Below, piece after piece: positions 32,863 through 41,607 of a stretch of DNA of 64,000 nucleotides; positions within the stretch are counted from its first letter, which is position 1, and every line of letters begins with the position of its first letter. Source of the DNA: an uncultured Verrucomicrobiota bacterium (GTDB lineage Bacteria; Verrucomicrobiota; Verrucomicrobiia; Limisphaerales; UBA9464). The notes under the pieces were generated by a model. It was not told the DNA's origin. It did not search any database and saw nothing but the letters and a program-made list of their open reading frames with translations. The translations under genes were made by a program, and so were the position numbers. Location of the stretch: contig CAIXUG010000001.1 in the NCBI GenBank assembly GCA_903922605.1, forward strand, positions 62,001 to 126,000, given 5' to 3'.

Positions 32863-35124
32863 CTAAGCGAGATTCACCGGATCGACATCCACCGTCAGCG
32901 TCAGGTCGTCGGGCAGGGTAAGTTCCGTTTGCAGCCGCGTCAGTTCCGCGCTGAGCCGTGACATCGCGCGCGTGCGGAGCATCACGTGATAGCGGAAGAA
33001 GGATTCCGCCCGGGCGAGCGGGGCCGGAGCGGGACCGGCGATCGTCACGTCCTTCCAACCGGCGAGGTGCTCATCGAGCCAGCGCCGGATGTGTTCGGCG
33101 GTGAACTTCACCTTTTCCTCGTTGCGGCCCTTCAGCGTCAGCAGCGCCACCCGGGCGAAGGGCGGGTAGCGCAACTGCTCGCGGAACTCGATCTCCTGGT
33201 CGTAGAAGCCGAGGAAGTCATGCCGGCGGGCGTACTGGATCGCCGGATGAAACGGCGTGAAGCTCTGCACGAAAACCTCGCCCTCCACATCGCCGCGCCC
33301 GGCCCGGCCGCTGACCTGCGTGAGCAGTTGAAAGGTCCGCTCGCCCGAGCGGAAATCCGGCAGGTGCAACGACAGGTCCGCGTGGATGATCCCGACCAGC
33401 GTCACGTTCGGGAAATGCAGTCCCTTCGCGATCATCTGGGTGCCCACCAGGATGTCGATCTTGCCGAGGCGGAAGTCGGTGAGGATGCGCCGGTAGTCGT
33501 CCTTGCGCTTGAGCGTGTCGGAATCCATCCGCTGCACGCGGGCCTTGGGGAAGAGCTTCGCGAGGGTGTCCTCTACGCGTTCCGTGCCGACGCCCGAATA
33601 GCGGATCGCGGGATTGCCGCACTGGGGCGCCGGACATTTCTTGGGGACAGGTTCCTCGTGCCCGCAGATGTGGCAGAGCAGCCGTTGCGACTGGCGGTGA
33701 AAGGTCAGCGAGACGCTGCAGTTCGGACAGCCGGCAACGTAGCCACACTTCTCGCACTGGAGCGAGGTCGAGTAACCCCGGCGGTTCAGGAATAGCATCG
33801 TCTGCTCGCCGCGCTCCAGCCGCTGCGTGATGGCCTCGCGCAACTGCTGCGAGAAGATCGGCACCGAGGCCTTGCCCTTCGTGTCCTCGTGCCGCATGTC
33901 CACAACACGGACTACCGGCAGCTTCATTTCCGTGGCGCGTGAAGGCAGCTCGAGCAGCGCGTATTTGCCGCGCTTGGCGTTGTAGTAAGTCTCGAGCGAT
34001 GGCGTTGCCGAGCCCAGCACGACGACCGCGCCCTCCCGCTGGCCGCGCAGCACCGCCACATCGCGCGCGTGATAGCGCGGGGCCTCCTCCTGCTTGTAGG
34101 AATGCTCGTGCTCCTCGTCCACGATGATGAGACCCAACGGGTCCACCGGCGCGAAGATCGCCGAACGGGCGCCGATGACGATCTTGGCGCGGCCCTGCCG
34201 GATCTTGTGCCATTCGTCGTGCCGCTCGCCGCCGCTCAGGTGCGAGTGCAGCACGGCCACCAAGGTCTGGAGCGGACCGGATGAAAAGCGCGCCTTGAAG
34301 CGCTCGACCGTCTGCGGGGTCAGCGCGATTTCCGGCACCAGCACAATCGCGCCCAAGCCCCGCTCCAACGCGTGCGCGATTGCCTGGAGGTACACCTCGG
34401 TCTTGCCCGAGCCGGTGACGCCGTGCAGCAGGAAGGTGCCTGGTGTTGATGTTGTGTCATGTTCCTTTGTTGCCGCTGGAGGCTTCGCCAGGGCCAACAT
34501 CGCCGACTGGATCGCGGTCAAGGCCTTCGCCTGATCCGCATTCAGCGCCAATGGTTGCGTGGGCACGATCTGCTCTTTCGCATAGGGATCGCGCTCGTCC
34601 ACCTTCGGCGCAATCAGGACCAGGCCACGATCTTCCAGTTTGCGGATCGTTTCGGCGGTGATCTCGCCGAGCCGCTGCAGTTCCTGCAAGGGCAGTTCCC
34701 GCCATTCCTCGATGATCTGCCAGATGGCCTGCTGGCGTTTGGTGAGTTGGGGAAATTCGGCCGGTGGCGTCAGCGCATGGACGTAGAGCAGCTCCCGCCA
34801 GCCGTCCTTTTCCTGCCGGACCGCCTCGGGCACCACGCTCTTCAGCGCGGTCTCGACCGGGCAGCAGTAGTACTCGGCCATCCAGCGGGCCAGCGCCAGC
34901 ACCTTGGGCGTGACCAGGCTCTGCACGCCGATGACCTTGGTGATCGGCTTGAGGTGGGTATGCGTGGATTCCTCGGCGAGCGCCGTCACCACGCCCAGCA
35001 CCTGCCGGTGGCCGAAGGGCACCTTGACCCGCGTGCCCACCTCCACCCGCCCGGCCAGCTCGGCCGGGATGGCGTAATCAAACTCCCGGCGGAGGGCGAG
35101 ATCGAGGGTGACACAGGCGACCAT
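32863..35124 (-). CDS. priA: Primosomal protein N' (replication restart helicase)
   Basis: 753-residue PriA, the superfamily-2 helicase that reloads the replisome at stalled forks. The N-terminal 3'BD domain starts ACVTLDLALRREFDYAIP; Walker A is GVTGSGKTEVYL, the DEAH-type box is IIVDEEHEHSY, and the zinc-binding region has paired cysteines (CEKCGYVAGCPNCSVSL, CHICGHEEPVPKKCPAPQCG). Motifs VGTQMIAKGLHFPNVTLVGI and QVSGRAGRGDVEGEV complete the helicase core. Length is normal. The ATG at 35124 is chosen; TTG just before it is possible. A terminator hairpin that belonged to an ancestral tRNA-Glu gene abuts the start codon. Confidence 0.97.
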   Translation of the reverse strand: MVACVTLDLALRREFDYAIPAELAGRVEVGTRVKVPFGHRQVLGVVTALAEESTHTHLKPITKVIGVQSLVTPKVLALARWMAEYYCCPVETALKSVVPEAVRQEKDGWRELLYVHALTPPAEFPQLTKRQQAIWQIIEEWRELPLQELQRLGEITAETIRKLEDRGLVLIAPKVDERDPYAKEQIVPTQPLALNADQAKALTAIQSAMLALAKPPAATKEHDTTSTPGTFLLHGVTGSGKTEVYLQAIAHALERGLGAIVLVPEIALTPQTVERFKARFSSGPLQTLVAVLHSHLSGGERHDEWHKIRQGRAKIVIGARSAIFAPVDPLGLIIVDEEHEHSYKQEEAPRYHARDVAVLRGQREGAVVVLGSATPSLETYYNAKRGKYALLELPSRATEMKLPVVRVVDMRHEDTKGKASVPIFSQQLREAITQRLERGEQTMLFLNRRGYSTSLQCEKCGYVAGCPNCSVSLTFHRQSQRLLCHICGHEEPVPKKCPAPQCGNPAIRYSGVGTERVEDTLAKLFPKARVQRMDSDTLKRKDDYRRILTDFRLGKIDILVGTQMIAKGLHFPNVTLVGIIHADLSLHLPDFRSGERTFQLLTQVSGRAGRGDVEGEVFVQSFTPFHPAIQYARRHDFLGFYDQEIEFREQLRYPPFARVALLTLKGRNEEKVKFTAEHIRRWLDEHLAGWKDVTIAGPAPAPLARAESFFRYHVMLRTRAMSRLSAELTRLQTELTLPDDLTLTVDVDPVNLA

Positions 35125-35125
35125 C

Positions 35126-35159
35126 AAAGAAACCGCCCGTGAAGGTCTTTCACGGGCGG
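35126..35159 (-). terminator. Terminator hairpin of the ancestral tRNA-Glu gene
   Basis: On the minus strand CCGCCCGTGAA and TTCACGGGCGG form a perfect 11-bp stem with a 5-nt loop, followed by TTTCTTT. It comes directly after the tRNA-Glu 3' fragment (35164-35199), so it looks like the original terminator of the tRNA gene, now separated from the functional gene by the inserted island. Confidence 0.8.
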
Positions 35160-35163
35160 CGAA

Positions 35164-35199
35164 ATTGGTAGCGCGTACCGGAATCGAACCCGTCTTTCA
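35164..35199 (-). other. tRNA-Glu 3' fragment, probable attachment site
   Basis: These 36 bp repeat 40624-40659 in the same orientation with one mismatch. On the minus strand they read from the 3' anticodon stem through the T-arm to the encoded CCA. The mismatch (35179) breaks one T-stem pair, as expected for a fragment no longer under selection. The 5' half of a tRNA is absent. Confidence 0.88.
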
Positions 35200-36260
35200 A
35201 TACACCACATATATTATGCCATTTTAGCGCTTTTTGAACGGAACAGTGGGAAGTTTCAGTGGTAATGCTGCTCACTTTGCCGCACCCAGAAAGGGTGCCT
35301 CGGTCGCACTGATTATGGCAACCATCTTCAAGCGCCCCAACTCTCCTTTATGGTGCGCGTGCTAAGGGCCGGGTATCGGGACCGACTAGCCTAGTCACTC
35401 ACACGATGGTTGGCCCCGTCATAAACGCAGGCGGCCACGTTGGAGGCTCCGTTTTTTAGCAGCACCAACCGGCTTCAAGCGTCGGAGGGGCCGAGGAAGA
35501 GCCGCTGGACTGATCGGCAACGGATCGCCACCATCACGCCGGCTGCCCGGGCCAAAGTCCGCCCGCCGTTTCGTCAAATCGCGCCACAAATGGCAGGACC
35601 CAGATTCACGACTTCTATGCTTGCAGGGGATTTTCGGGGCATGATCTGACATGCCCTCCCTTTCATTAGAAACCGGGTAGGCGATGGGAAATCACCACCT
35701 GATCAAAAGGCCTTAACCATCATTTTTGCTAATATAACACTCCATTTCGAAGCCGTTCACCCTCCCGTCCCCCTTTTGAAGCCTTCCGCCATTTGTTTCA
35801 ACTTTGAGTCTGATGAACTCGGCAAAACTTCCCGGCGCAAGTCCAGCTCTTTTTCACAAACGATAAGACGCTTCGAGAGGGATTTGACTTTCCAAAGCAA
35901 ATATACTAATGCCGATAGTATCAGTATTTCAGTTCCAAGTTCTGTTTTCATGTTTGCTCACTTGTTGCGGTGCACTGACAGGTAGCGCCTTCCCAAGCGC
36001 TGGTTTGAAGGTTTATGCCCGGCTTACCTCCCCCCTCCCACCGGAGCCAGGGATGTACAATTTCGCGCCACGAAGGCCATCGGGTTCTGATAACCAGACG
36101 GCCGTGAGCACTAAATACTTGTAGTGCCACTGGCGATCAGCTTCCAACGCCGAGCATCCTTGGCTAGCAAAGATGTCACAGCATAGGACCTATGACGTTA
36201 ATGCGCAAGCGTCACGCGGATCACCCAGCACGCGCATAGACGCAGCACTTTCTATACAAA
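35200..36260. other. AT-richer gap without convincing genes
   Basis: About 1.06 kb at the left end of the island. Only short open frames occur and most lack family resemblance; the one with gene-like composition is listed separately at 35757-35951. No integrase or transposase remnant could be recognised by eye. Confidence 0.6.
35757..35951 (-). CDS. Possible small membrane protein with coiled-coil tail
   Basis: 64-residue open frame: a hydrophobic segment (about residues 7-19, TEILILSALVYLLW) followed by a charged, heptad-like helix (KSLSKRLIVCEKELDLRREV). This is a coherent layout for a small single-pass protein, but there is no clear ribosome binding site and no family is recognised. It lies in the AT-richer part of the island. 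Confidence 0.35.
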   Translation of the reverse strand: MKTELGTEILILSALVYLLWKVKSLSKRLIVCEKELDLRREVLPSSSDSKLKQMAEGFKRGTGG

Positions 36261-37280
36261 ATGGATTTTCCCCTTCCAAACTTGGTTTTCTTTGGCTGGC
36301 CTTCGCATCTCGGCGGAGCGGCCACCAAGCTGGCCCATTTGCTCATCCTGCTCCACCGCCATTCTAAAATTACCGTGGTGCCCAACGAGAGGAGATTTCT
36401 GCATCAGAAGCAATGGACCCGCTGGATGGACGGGTTGGGCATCAAATACTGCTTGATCGATCAGCTGGCCAAGCCTTCGGCGGGCTATGGGCTCGCCCTC
36501 TCCAACCAGCGCTTTTTCGTCGATCGCATCTGCCTGAAAGCCAAGGAACTGGGGCTCAAGATCGTCTGGTCGAGTGAGATGATGTGGCACCATGAAGGAG
36601 AGGTCGATGCGGCACGGACCGGCCTGGTGGATCGGGTGCTGTACGTCTCGGAAGTGCAGAAGGCAGCCCTGTCCGAAAACTACGGTTCGTTACCGTCGGC
36701 GATGACCGGCAACTATATCGATCCCTCCTTCTTCCCGTTGCACGAACGGCGTAACGTCCAATTTACAATCGGCCGGCTTTCACGACTGTTACCAGAAAAG
36801 TATCCGGAGGATTTTCCGGTGTGTTATGAGTGCCTGGACATTCCCGAGTGCCGTTTCCGGGTCATGGCGTGGGATGACCAGCTCTCGCAGCGCTATAAAT
36901 GGCACAAATTTGACCACCGTTGGAGCCTGTTGCGGCCGGAACAGGAGAAGCAGGCCGAGTTTTTACACAGTCTTAACCTGTTTGTTTATCCCCTGGGCCA
37001 TTTCTTTACCGAGTCCTGGGGACGTTCGACGGTCGAGGCGATGCTTACGGGTTGCATTCCGCTCGTTCCACCCGGTCACCATCTGGACCGTCTGATAATT
37101 TCCGGTGAAACCGGCTTCATCTGCGATGACTTCCGCGAATACCAGCGGCAGGCGCTGGAACTGTATCACGACTGTGGCCTGCGATCCCGCATGGCCCGAC
37201 AGTGCCGCGATCATGCGGTCAGCCGTCTCTGCCAGACGGAAGGGCATCGCCGGATCTGCCTGGAGGAGGTTTTTGCATGA
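36261..37280 (+). CDS. Glycosyltransferase (GT-B fold, GT4-like)
   Basis: 339-residue cytosolic glycosyltransferase. The N-terminal strand NLVFFGWPSHLGGAATKLAH has the Gly-rich loop of GT-B enzymes, and the C-terminal half holds TIGRLSRLLPEKYPEDF, then FVYPLGHFFTESWGRSTVEAMLTGCIPLVP, the E-x7-E-like donor-binding signature, and GETGFICDD. It likely adds a sugar to a surface glycan; the sugar is unknown. It overlaps by ATGA with a truncated downstream gene, implying a former glycan operon carried by the island. No ribosome binding site is obvious. Confidence 0.85.
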   Translation: MDFPLPNLVFFGWPSHLGGAATKLAHLLILLHRHSKITVVPNERRFLHQKQWTRWMDGLGIKYCLIDQLAKPSAGYGLALSNQRFFVDRICLKAKELGLKIVWSSEMMWHHEGEVDAARTGLVDRVLYVSEVQKAALSENYGSLPSAMTGNYIDPSFFPLHERRNVQFTIGRLSRLLPEKYPEDFPVCYECLDIPECRFRVMAWDDQLSQRYKWHKFDHRWSLLRPEQEKQAEFLHSLNLFVYPLGHFFTESWGRSTVEAMLTGCIPLVPPGHHLDRLIISGETGFICDDFREYQRQALELYHDCGLRSRMARQCRDHAVSRLCQTEGHRRICLEEVFA

Positions 37281-37441
37281 GTCCCCGGTACTGTTACTGG
37301 TCGGTGGTGGATGGTGACTACAGCACCATGATGGCGGCCGTGATCCAGTCGGCGCGCAAAGCAGGGGTTTTCCGGAACTTCCACGTCTGGTCGGACCGGG
37401 AGATTCCCGGTGCCATCAATCATCCGGCGGCGATCGGTTAA
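37277..37441 (+). pseudogene. Truncated glycosyltransferase-like gene (N-terminal remnant)
   Basis: 54 codons starting at the ATG that overlaps the stop of the upstream glycosyltransferase. The peptide begins SPRYCYWSVVDGDYSTMMAA and continues VIQSARKAGVFRNFHVWSD, the look of the first strand-helix-strand of a nucleotide-sugar transferase, then stops after GAINHPAAIG. Full-length relatives should be several hundred residues, so this is a remnant cut off by deletion or rearrangement inside the island. Confidence 0.6.
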
Positions 37442-37583
37442 TGCTTCGGTTCAAAAAATGATATGTGTCTGACACTGCCACACCATGACTGACATTGACT
37501 TTCATGCCGAACTCATCTCTAGTGAAAGCCGCAAAGATCAACGGCATCCTTGAAATGCCGGACCAATCTTTTCCAAGGACTTT

Positions 37584-39560
37584 ATGCAACTCAATACCGA
37601 TCGCTTCCGCTGGTGTCTCTCCGTCGTCCTCCTAGGCTGGCTCGGCGGCAGGCTTCTTGCCGACGCCCCGACCAACTGGTTTTCGGTGGTGCCGGCCGGC
37701 ACCGGCAAAACCGTCTTCGGATTGCATGCGGTGAAAGGGGAGGTGCTGGTGGCCCCCGGCCGTACCGGCTCGATCTTCAACTCGTTCGATGGCAGCCTCT
37801 GGGCGGAGGCCACCAACAAGCTGGCCCGCCCAGTCTGGGACTACGTCGAGGTGGGCGGCACCGTTTACGGGGCGGCCGGCGGTGATGGCAGTATCCTCAC
37901 CTCCGACGACGGCATCACCTGGGCCAATCACAGTGTCAACGTGACGCATGAATGGCGGTCGCTGATTTATGGGGGCGGACAGTTTCTGGCCGTTGGCGAC
38001 GGGATCATTGACACCTCGACCGACAGTACCAACTGGACGTTGCAAAATGTGGCTCCATTTGACCGGCCGATCCCCGATTTCTGCGGCGCAGCCTTTGTGA
38101 ATGACCATTTTGTGGCGCTCAGCGCTCCGCGCGGCGCCTGGCTTTCCCCGGATGGCGTCAATTGGACCCAGCAGCCCATCGATCCCGGCCCCAACCCGAT
38201 CGCCGAAGACACCGAGTTTCTGACCCTTCGTTACCTGAACGGAAAGTGCTTCGCGCTGGGGCGGGGAAATGACGTCGGCATCGGTGTGATTGCGACCTCG
38301 GACGATGGCGGAAGCAGCTGGACGACGCAGAAGCCGAACGGTTCAACCCAGTTCAACGACATGGCGTTTGCCAACAACCGCTATGTTGTCGTCGGCTCGG
38401 GTGCGGTGGGGTATTCCGAAGACGGTCTGAACTGGAATTTTGATTATGCGTTCACTTCCGCCAACCTCGTCGGGGTGGCCTATCTGAAGGGCCAGTTTGT
38501 CGCCCTCAGTTCGGACGGGTTCCCGTTCACTTCCGCAGATGGCATTCACTGGGATTCGCCCAACTTCGGGGCCAACAACCTGACGGCGGTGACGGCCACG
38601 GATTCGGGCTTCGTCGCCGTCGGTTGGCGAGGGGCGATCCTGACCTCCACTAACGGAATCGACTGGACCCGCCAAAACAGCGGAACCCTGCAGGATCTCT
38701 TCGGGGTCGGAGCGGGTGGAGGACTGGTGGTCGCCACCGGGGCCCAGGCCGACATCCTGACCAGCCCCGATGGGCAGGCTTGGACCCTTCGGTATTCCAA
38801 CACGAACGTTCAGCCCTACTACCTGAAGGGCGTCGCCTACGGCCAGGGAACCTTCGTGACCGCCGGAGGCTTTCTGAGTTCCACCAATGGCCTTTCCTGG
38901 ACAGATAACTCTGATGGCGGCCCGAACCACCAGCTCGGCGTGATTTTCGACGGCACCACCTTTTTCCAGTACGGACCGTTCCCGCTCCTGAGTTCCACCA
39001 ACGGCACGGAGTGGCCGGCAAACCTCGAAGCGGTGCGCGGGCAGGGCATGGCCTATGGCGGAGGTCACTATGTCTGCGTGGATGACCCCGCCGTCTATGT
39101 GTCCACCAACGGGGTGCGCTGGACATCGGTGAATCTTCCCAGTCCCAACCTGCTCGCCATCACCTATGCCGAGGGGGCCTTCGTCGCGGTGGGACGCGCC
39201 GGCAAGGTGGCCTATTCCACCAATGGCACGAATTGGACCACCGGCAAGATCAATACCACCTTCGACCTGCACAGCATCGCCTACAAGGATGGCACCTATG
39301 TCGCCGTGGGCGATTCCGGCACGCTCTTCTACAGCACCCGGGAGGGCGAACGTCTGACCCTGCAGCGGTTCCTGAACGCGCACGGATTTCAGTTCGGTTT
39401 CTCCGGCACTCCGGGCAAACCCTATAAGGTGCAGTACACTACCGATCTGCAGACCTGGCAGGACCTCGGTTCGATCACTCCAAGCCGAACAGTGGAGCGC
39501 GTGCTGGATAGAAGCGCTGCGGACTCTTCGTCCCGCCAATATCGCGTCGTGGAACAGTAA
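37584..39560 (+). CDS. Secreted BNR/sialidase-type repeat protein
   Basis: 658-residue exported protein starting at ATG 37584 with AAGGA 5-9 bp upstream. A signal peptide (about residues 10-27, CLSVVLLGWLGGRLLA) precedes a long array of beta-propeller repeats of the type SILTSDDGITWANHSV, SPDGVNWTQQ, TSTNGIDWTRQNSGT and YSTNGTNWTTG, each with the Asp-box-like S-x-D/N-G-x-x-W pattern. The C-terminus has a verrucomicrobial F5/8-like tail FGFSGTPGKPYKVQYTTDLQ. No sialidase arginine triad was found, so catalysis is not claimed. It is the largest cargo gene of the tRNA-Glu island. Confidence 0.82.
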   Translation: MQLNTDRFRWCLSVVLLGWLGGRLLADAPTNWFSVVPAGTGKTVFGLHAVKGEVLVAPGRTGSIFNSFDGSLWAEATNKLARPVWDYVEVGGTVYGAAGGDGSILTSDDGITWANHSVNVTHEWRSLIYGGGQFLAVGDGIIDTSTDSTNWTLQNVAPFDRPIPDFCGAAFVNDHFVALSAPRGAWLSPDGVNWTQQPIDPGPNPIAEDTEFLTLRYLNGKCFALGRGNDVGIGVIATSDDGGSSWTTQKPNGSTQFNDMAFANNRYVVVGSGAVGYSEDGLNWNFDYAFTSANLVGVAYLKGQFVALSSDGFPFTSADGIHWDSPNFGANNLTAVTATDSGFVAVGWRGAILTSTNGIDWTRQNSGTLQDLFGVGAGGGLVVATGAQADILTSPDGQAWTLRYSNTNVQPYYLKGVAYGQGTFVTAGGFLSSTNGLSWTDNSDGGPNHQLGVIFDGTTFFQYGPFPLLSSTNGTEWPANLEAVRGQGMAYGGGHYVCVDDPAVYVSTNGVRWTSVNLPSPNLLAITYAEGAFVAVGRAGKVAYSTNGTNWTTGKINTTFDLHSIAYKDGTYVAVGDSGTLFYSTREGERLTLQRFLNAHGFQFGFSGTPGKPYKVQYTTDLQTWQDLGSITPSRTVERVLDRSAADSSSRQYRVVEQ

Positions 39561-39712
39561 CGCTCATTAACTGCTCAAGCTGGCAACAGGACTCCTACGC
39601 GTCGCTGGCCTACCGCTGGTGGCGGCTCTGCTTATTCCCATTTTGGGTTGATAATATTATTTTATGACATTCTAAAGTTAGATTGTATACCGATTGGGCA
39701 GGAGATTTCGCC

Positions 39713-39997
39713 ATGAAGCCCAAAAACTCAGCCGCTCCTGCCCGGCCCAGTTTCGCCAGGGCATTTCTGCCGTTTTGGATCACCGCCTGCCTGAGCGGGT
39801 TGGTTTTCTGTGCCAACTACCACCACCGTCATGCGCCACTGACGTTTTTGGGGCTACAAGTGCCAGCCGATGGGCTGCAATCGGAGGAGGGTTTTACGCT
39901 GATGATCAACGGAAAACCCCACAATCCCACGAAGCCGGTAACTCTCGGGTCAAGGACATATCCATCACAACCCCATATACCGAACCGGATAAGCTAA
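39713..39997 (+). CDS. Truncated small membrane-anchored protein
   Basis: 94-residue frame starting at ATG with GGAG 9-12 bp upstream, one of the few good ribosome binding sites here. An N-terminal hydrophobic segment (about residues 16-35, FLPFWITACLSGLVFCANY) is followed by PEGA-like LTFLGLQVPADGLQSEEGF and TLMINGKPHNPTKPVTLGSR. The frame ends 24 bp before a MITE, and the tail (YPSQPHIPNRIS) looks non-native, so the gene was probably cut short by insertion or an earlier frameshift. Function unknown. Confidence 0.5.
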   Translation: MKPKNSAAPARPSFARAFLPFWITACLSGLVFCANYHHRHAPLTFLGLQVPADGLQSEEGFTLMINGKPHNPTKPVTLGSRTYPSQPHIPNRIS

Positions 39998-40020
39998 AGT
40001 GCTTCGTCTGGTACGGTCTC

Positions 40021-40218
40021 ATACCAGTTCCCGGAAAGAAACGGTGCAATGGTAGGGATGGCGCGCTGCGCTGCGCCGTCCCCGTCGCCGAGCGTAGCGT
40101 CAGGCGACGGAACGAACGTCCACGGCATCCGCACGCCTCTGCCGCCCCTACAGGGCGGGGATGGCGCGCTGCTGCATCGTCCCCACCCATTCGTCCGATT
40201 ATCATCGGGAAATGGTAT
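40021..40218. mobile_element. MITE-like element with terminal inverted repeats, copy 2
   Basis: ATACCAGTTCCCGG at the left and CGGGAAATGGTAT at the right bound about 198 bp. Compared with copy 1 (11846-12040) the outer ends are swapped while the core reads in the same direction, so the core has been inverted relative to the ends. It lies near the right end of the tRNA-Glu island and follows a truncated gene. Confidence 0.85.
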
Positions 40219-40625
40219 TAGGACACTACCCCGGCGCGTGATTTTCTGTCGCGTATGGTTGCTTTGGCGCAGATGCAGCGGGCCGGGTCGAATCCAAGGG
40301 AACCGCCCGCAGGGAAGACCGTGCTTCAGGATGCCGCTCTCGTTTCCGAAGGTGAGCGAAAGCGTACAGTCGATATTGCCTGGGCCAAAATCTCCAGGAA
40401 CATGAAGCGTGAGCGCAAGCCGCCTGACGTCGGCCAAAGCTGAGGAAAAGCGCCGCAGGAAAACTGCCCACAAAATAGTTTGGAAGGTGGATAGAAACCG
40501 GAGCTGGAAAACCTGCACTTTTGCAGGTATTTTGAGCGTTCGACTTCCCAAAAAACTTCCCCCACTCACCTGCTCGAACTTTTCCCCACCCACTATCCTG
40601 TTGATTAAGTGCGGGTTACGAACAT
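40219..40625. other. Non-coding gap at the right end of the island
   Basis: About 400 bp between the MITE and tRNA-Glu. Short open frames exist on both strands, none with recognisable composition or motif. No integrase fragment could be recognised. Confidence 0.5.
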
Positions 40626-40700
40626 TGGTAGCGCGTACGGGAATCGAACCCGTCTTTCAGCCTTGAGAGGGCTATGTCCTAGCCGATAGACGAACACGCC
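40626..40700 (-). tRNA. tRNA-Glu (anticodon CTC)
   Basis: 75 nt on the minus strand including an encoded CCA. The acceptor GGCGTGT pairs with ACGCGCT; the anticodon stem TAGCC/GGCTG encloses the loop CTCTCAA with anticodon CTC; the T-arm is ACGGG-TTCGATT-CCCGT. The D-arm GTCTATCGGCTAGGAC is typical of tRNA-Glu. Its 3' 36 bp are repeated at 35164-35199, so this copy was restored by an integrated element. Confidence 0.95.
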
Positions 40701-40877
40701 AATGACGCCCTCTTGGTAAAGGTGGAAGTGTCCAGCCGTCAATGAGGAAACGGAGAAGGTCGCCTTGGCGGCCGCACCTTTCATCGTGACTGACGGCCGG
40801 GCGACGCGTTAAACGGTGCTACTCAATGGAGGCGCGCGGTCGCCGGATGCGCATCCGGCCACCGGAGCCCTCCCGGA

Positions 40878-41010
40878 GTAGCGCAGATTTTTAATCTGCT
40901 GTTTCGCAGGTATCCGACCTGCAAGGCGCGAAAACGAAGGAGGCATCCCTGTTTTCGGAAGCCCTGCCGACTGCAAGTCGGCGGTACAGCAGAGTGCAAC
41001 TCTGCGCTAC
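40878..41010. repeat. Chain of small hairpins bounded by GTAGCGCAGA inverted ends, copy 2
   Basis: 133 bp with the same termini as 31155-31289. Hairpins are GCAGATT-TTT-AATCTGC, GCAGGT-ATCCG-ACCTGC, a central CGAAAAC/GTTTTCG stem, GCCGACT-GCA-AGTCGGC and GCAGAGT-GCA-ACTCTGC. The third stem differs from copy 1 on both sides of the pair, preserving base pairing. Confidence 0.85.
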
Positions 41011-41045
41011 CTCCGCGCCGCACCGCCGACTTGGGCCAGACGCCA

Positions 41046-41561
41046 TCATTTGCGCCGGCTGACCAAGAGCAGGCCTCCGAGGCCGAGGGCAGCCAAGGCC
41101 ACCGTGGCAGGCTCGGGAGCGGCAACGAGCTTACCCCCGGTGAAGCCAAAGAGTTCAGATGCCACGCTCGGCACACCACCGGCACCCCCGAGGCTGATAA
41201 CAACGGTCTGAGCAGGCAGGTAATGTCCCGAAAGCATGGCTTGTTCATAGGTGGTCGCCGTCGTCTTGTCCCAGACTTCAATCGTAATGGTGGCTGTGTT
41301 GCCCGCCTGCCCAGGAAGACCGATGACGTGTCCGACAAACAAGCCCGGCTGGAGGAATGGGTAGATTCCATTGCCTGTCACAGCACCATCGTAAAGGAAC
41401 TGCACGGCACCATTGGCGGTCGCCAGCTTCGTGGTCCCATCCACGTCGTAGATATACTGACGGACGCCGCCGATGATGTTGGAGGCGGCAAAGGTGCCAT
41501 CGGTCGCAGACGCACCAAAAGCGGCGGTTCCAGCCATGACTGCGATAAGCATCTGTTTCAC
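41046..41561 (-). CDS. PEP-CTERM protein, tandem paralog 1
   Basis: 171-residue exported protein, last of five tandem paralogs read toward lower coordinates. Start is GTG. Signal peptide MKQMLIAVMAGTAAFGASA, then the family block DGTFAASNIIGGVRQYIYDVDG, GAVQFLYDGAVTGNGIYPFL, VIGLPGQAGNTATITIEVWD and VVISLGGAGGVPS, and the sorting tail APEPATVALAALGLGGLLLV before SRRK. The most divergent member in the loops (PFLQPGLFVGHVIG). Predicted to be anchored or secreted via exosortase; function unknown. Follows paralog 2 by 46 bp. Confidence 0.9.
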   Translation of the reverse strand: MKQMLIAVMAGTAAFGASATDGTFAASNIIGGVRQYIYDVDGTTKLATANGAVQFLYDGAVTGNGIYPFLQPGLFVGHVIGLPGQAGNTATITIEVWDKTTATTYEQAMLSGHYLPAQTVVISLGGAGGVPSVASELFGFTGGKLVAAPEPATVALAALGLGGLLLVSRRK

Positions 41562-41607
41562 GACAATGGATTGCCTACCGCTCAGGGATGGGTTCCGACA
41601 ACTGCCC

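Larger units (their letters stand above)
35164..40659. mobile_element. Degraded genomic island integrated in tRNA-Glu
   Basis: About 5.5 kb bounded by the 36-bp direct repeat of the tRNA-Glu 3' end. The intact tRNA is at the right end; the displaced 3' end and its terminator are at the left next to priA. Contents: about 1 kb of AT-richer DNA without recognisable genes, a glycosyltransferase, a truncated second glycosyltransferase-like gene, a BNR-type secreted protein, a truncated small gene and a MITE. No integrase is recognisable, so the island is either decayed or was mobilised in trans. Confidence 0.75.

Noticed and set aside
35164-35199. A second tRNA-Glu gene
   Set aside because: Only the 3' half is present; there is no acceptor 5' strand, D-arm or anticodon, and one T-stem pair is broken.
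37584-39560. True sialidase
   Set aside because: Asp-box-like repeats are present but no arginine triad or catalytic Tyr/Glu pair could be identified.
40219-40625. Integrase remnant next to the tRNA
   Set aside because: No tyrosine-recombinase motif could be recognised in any frame.
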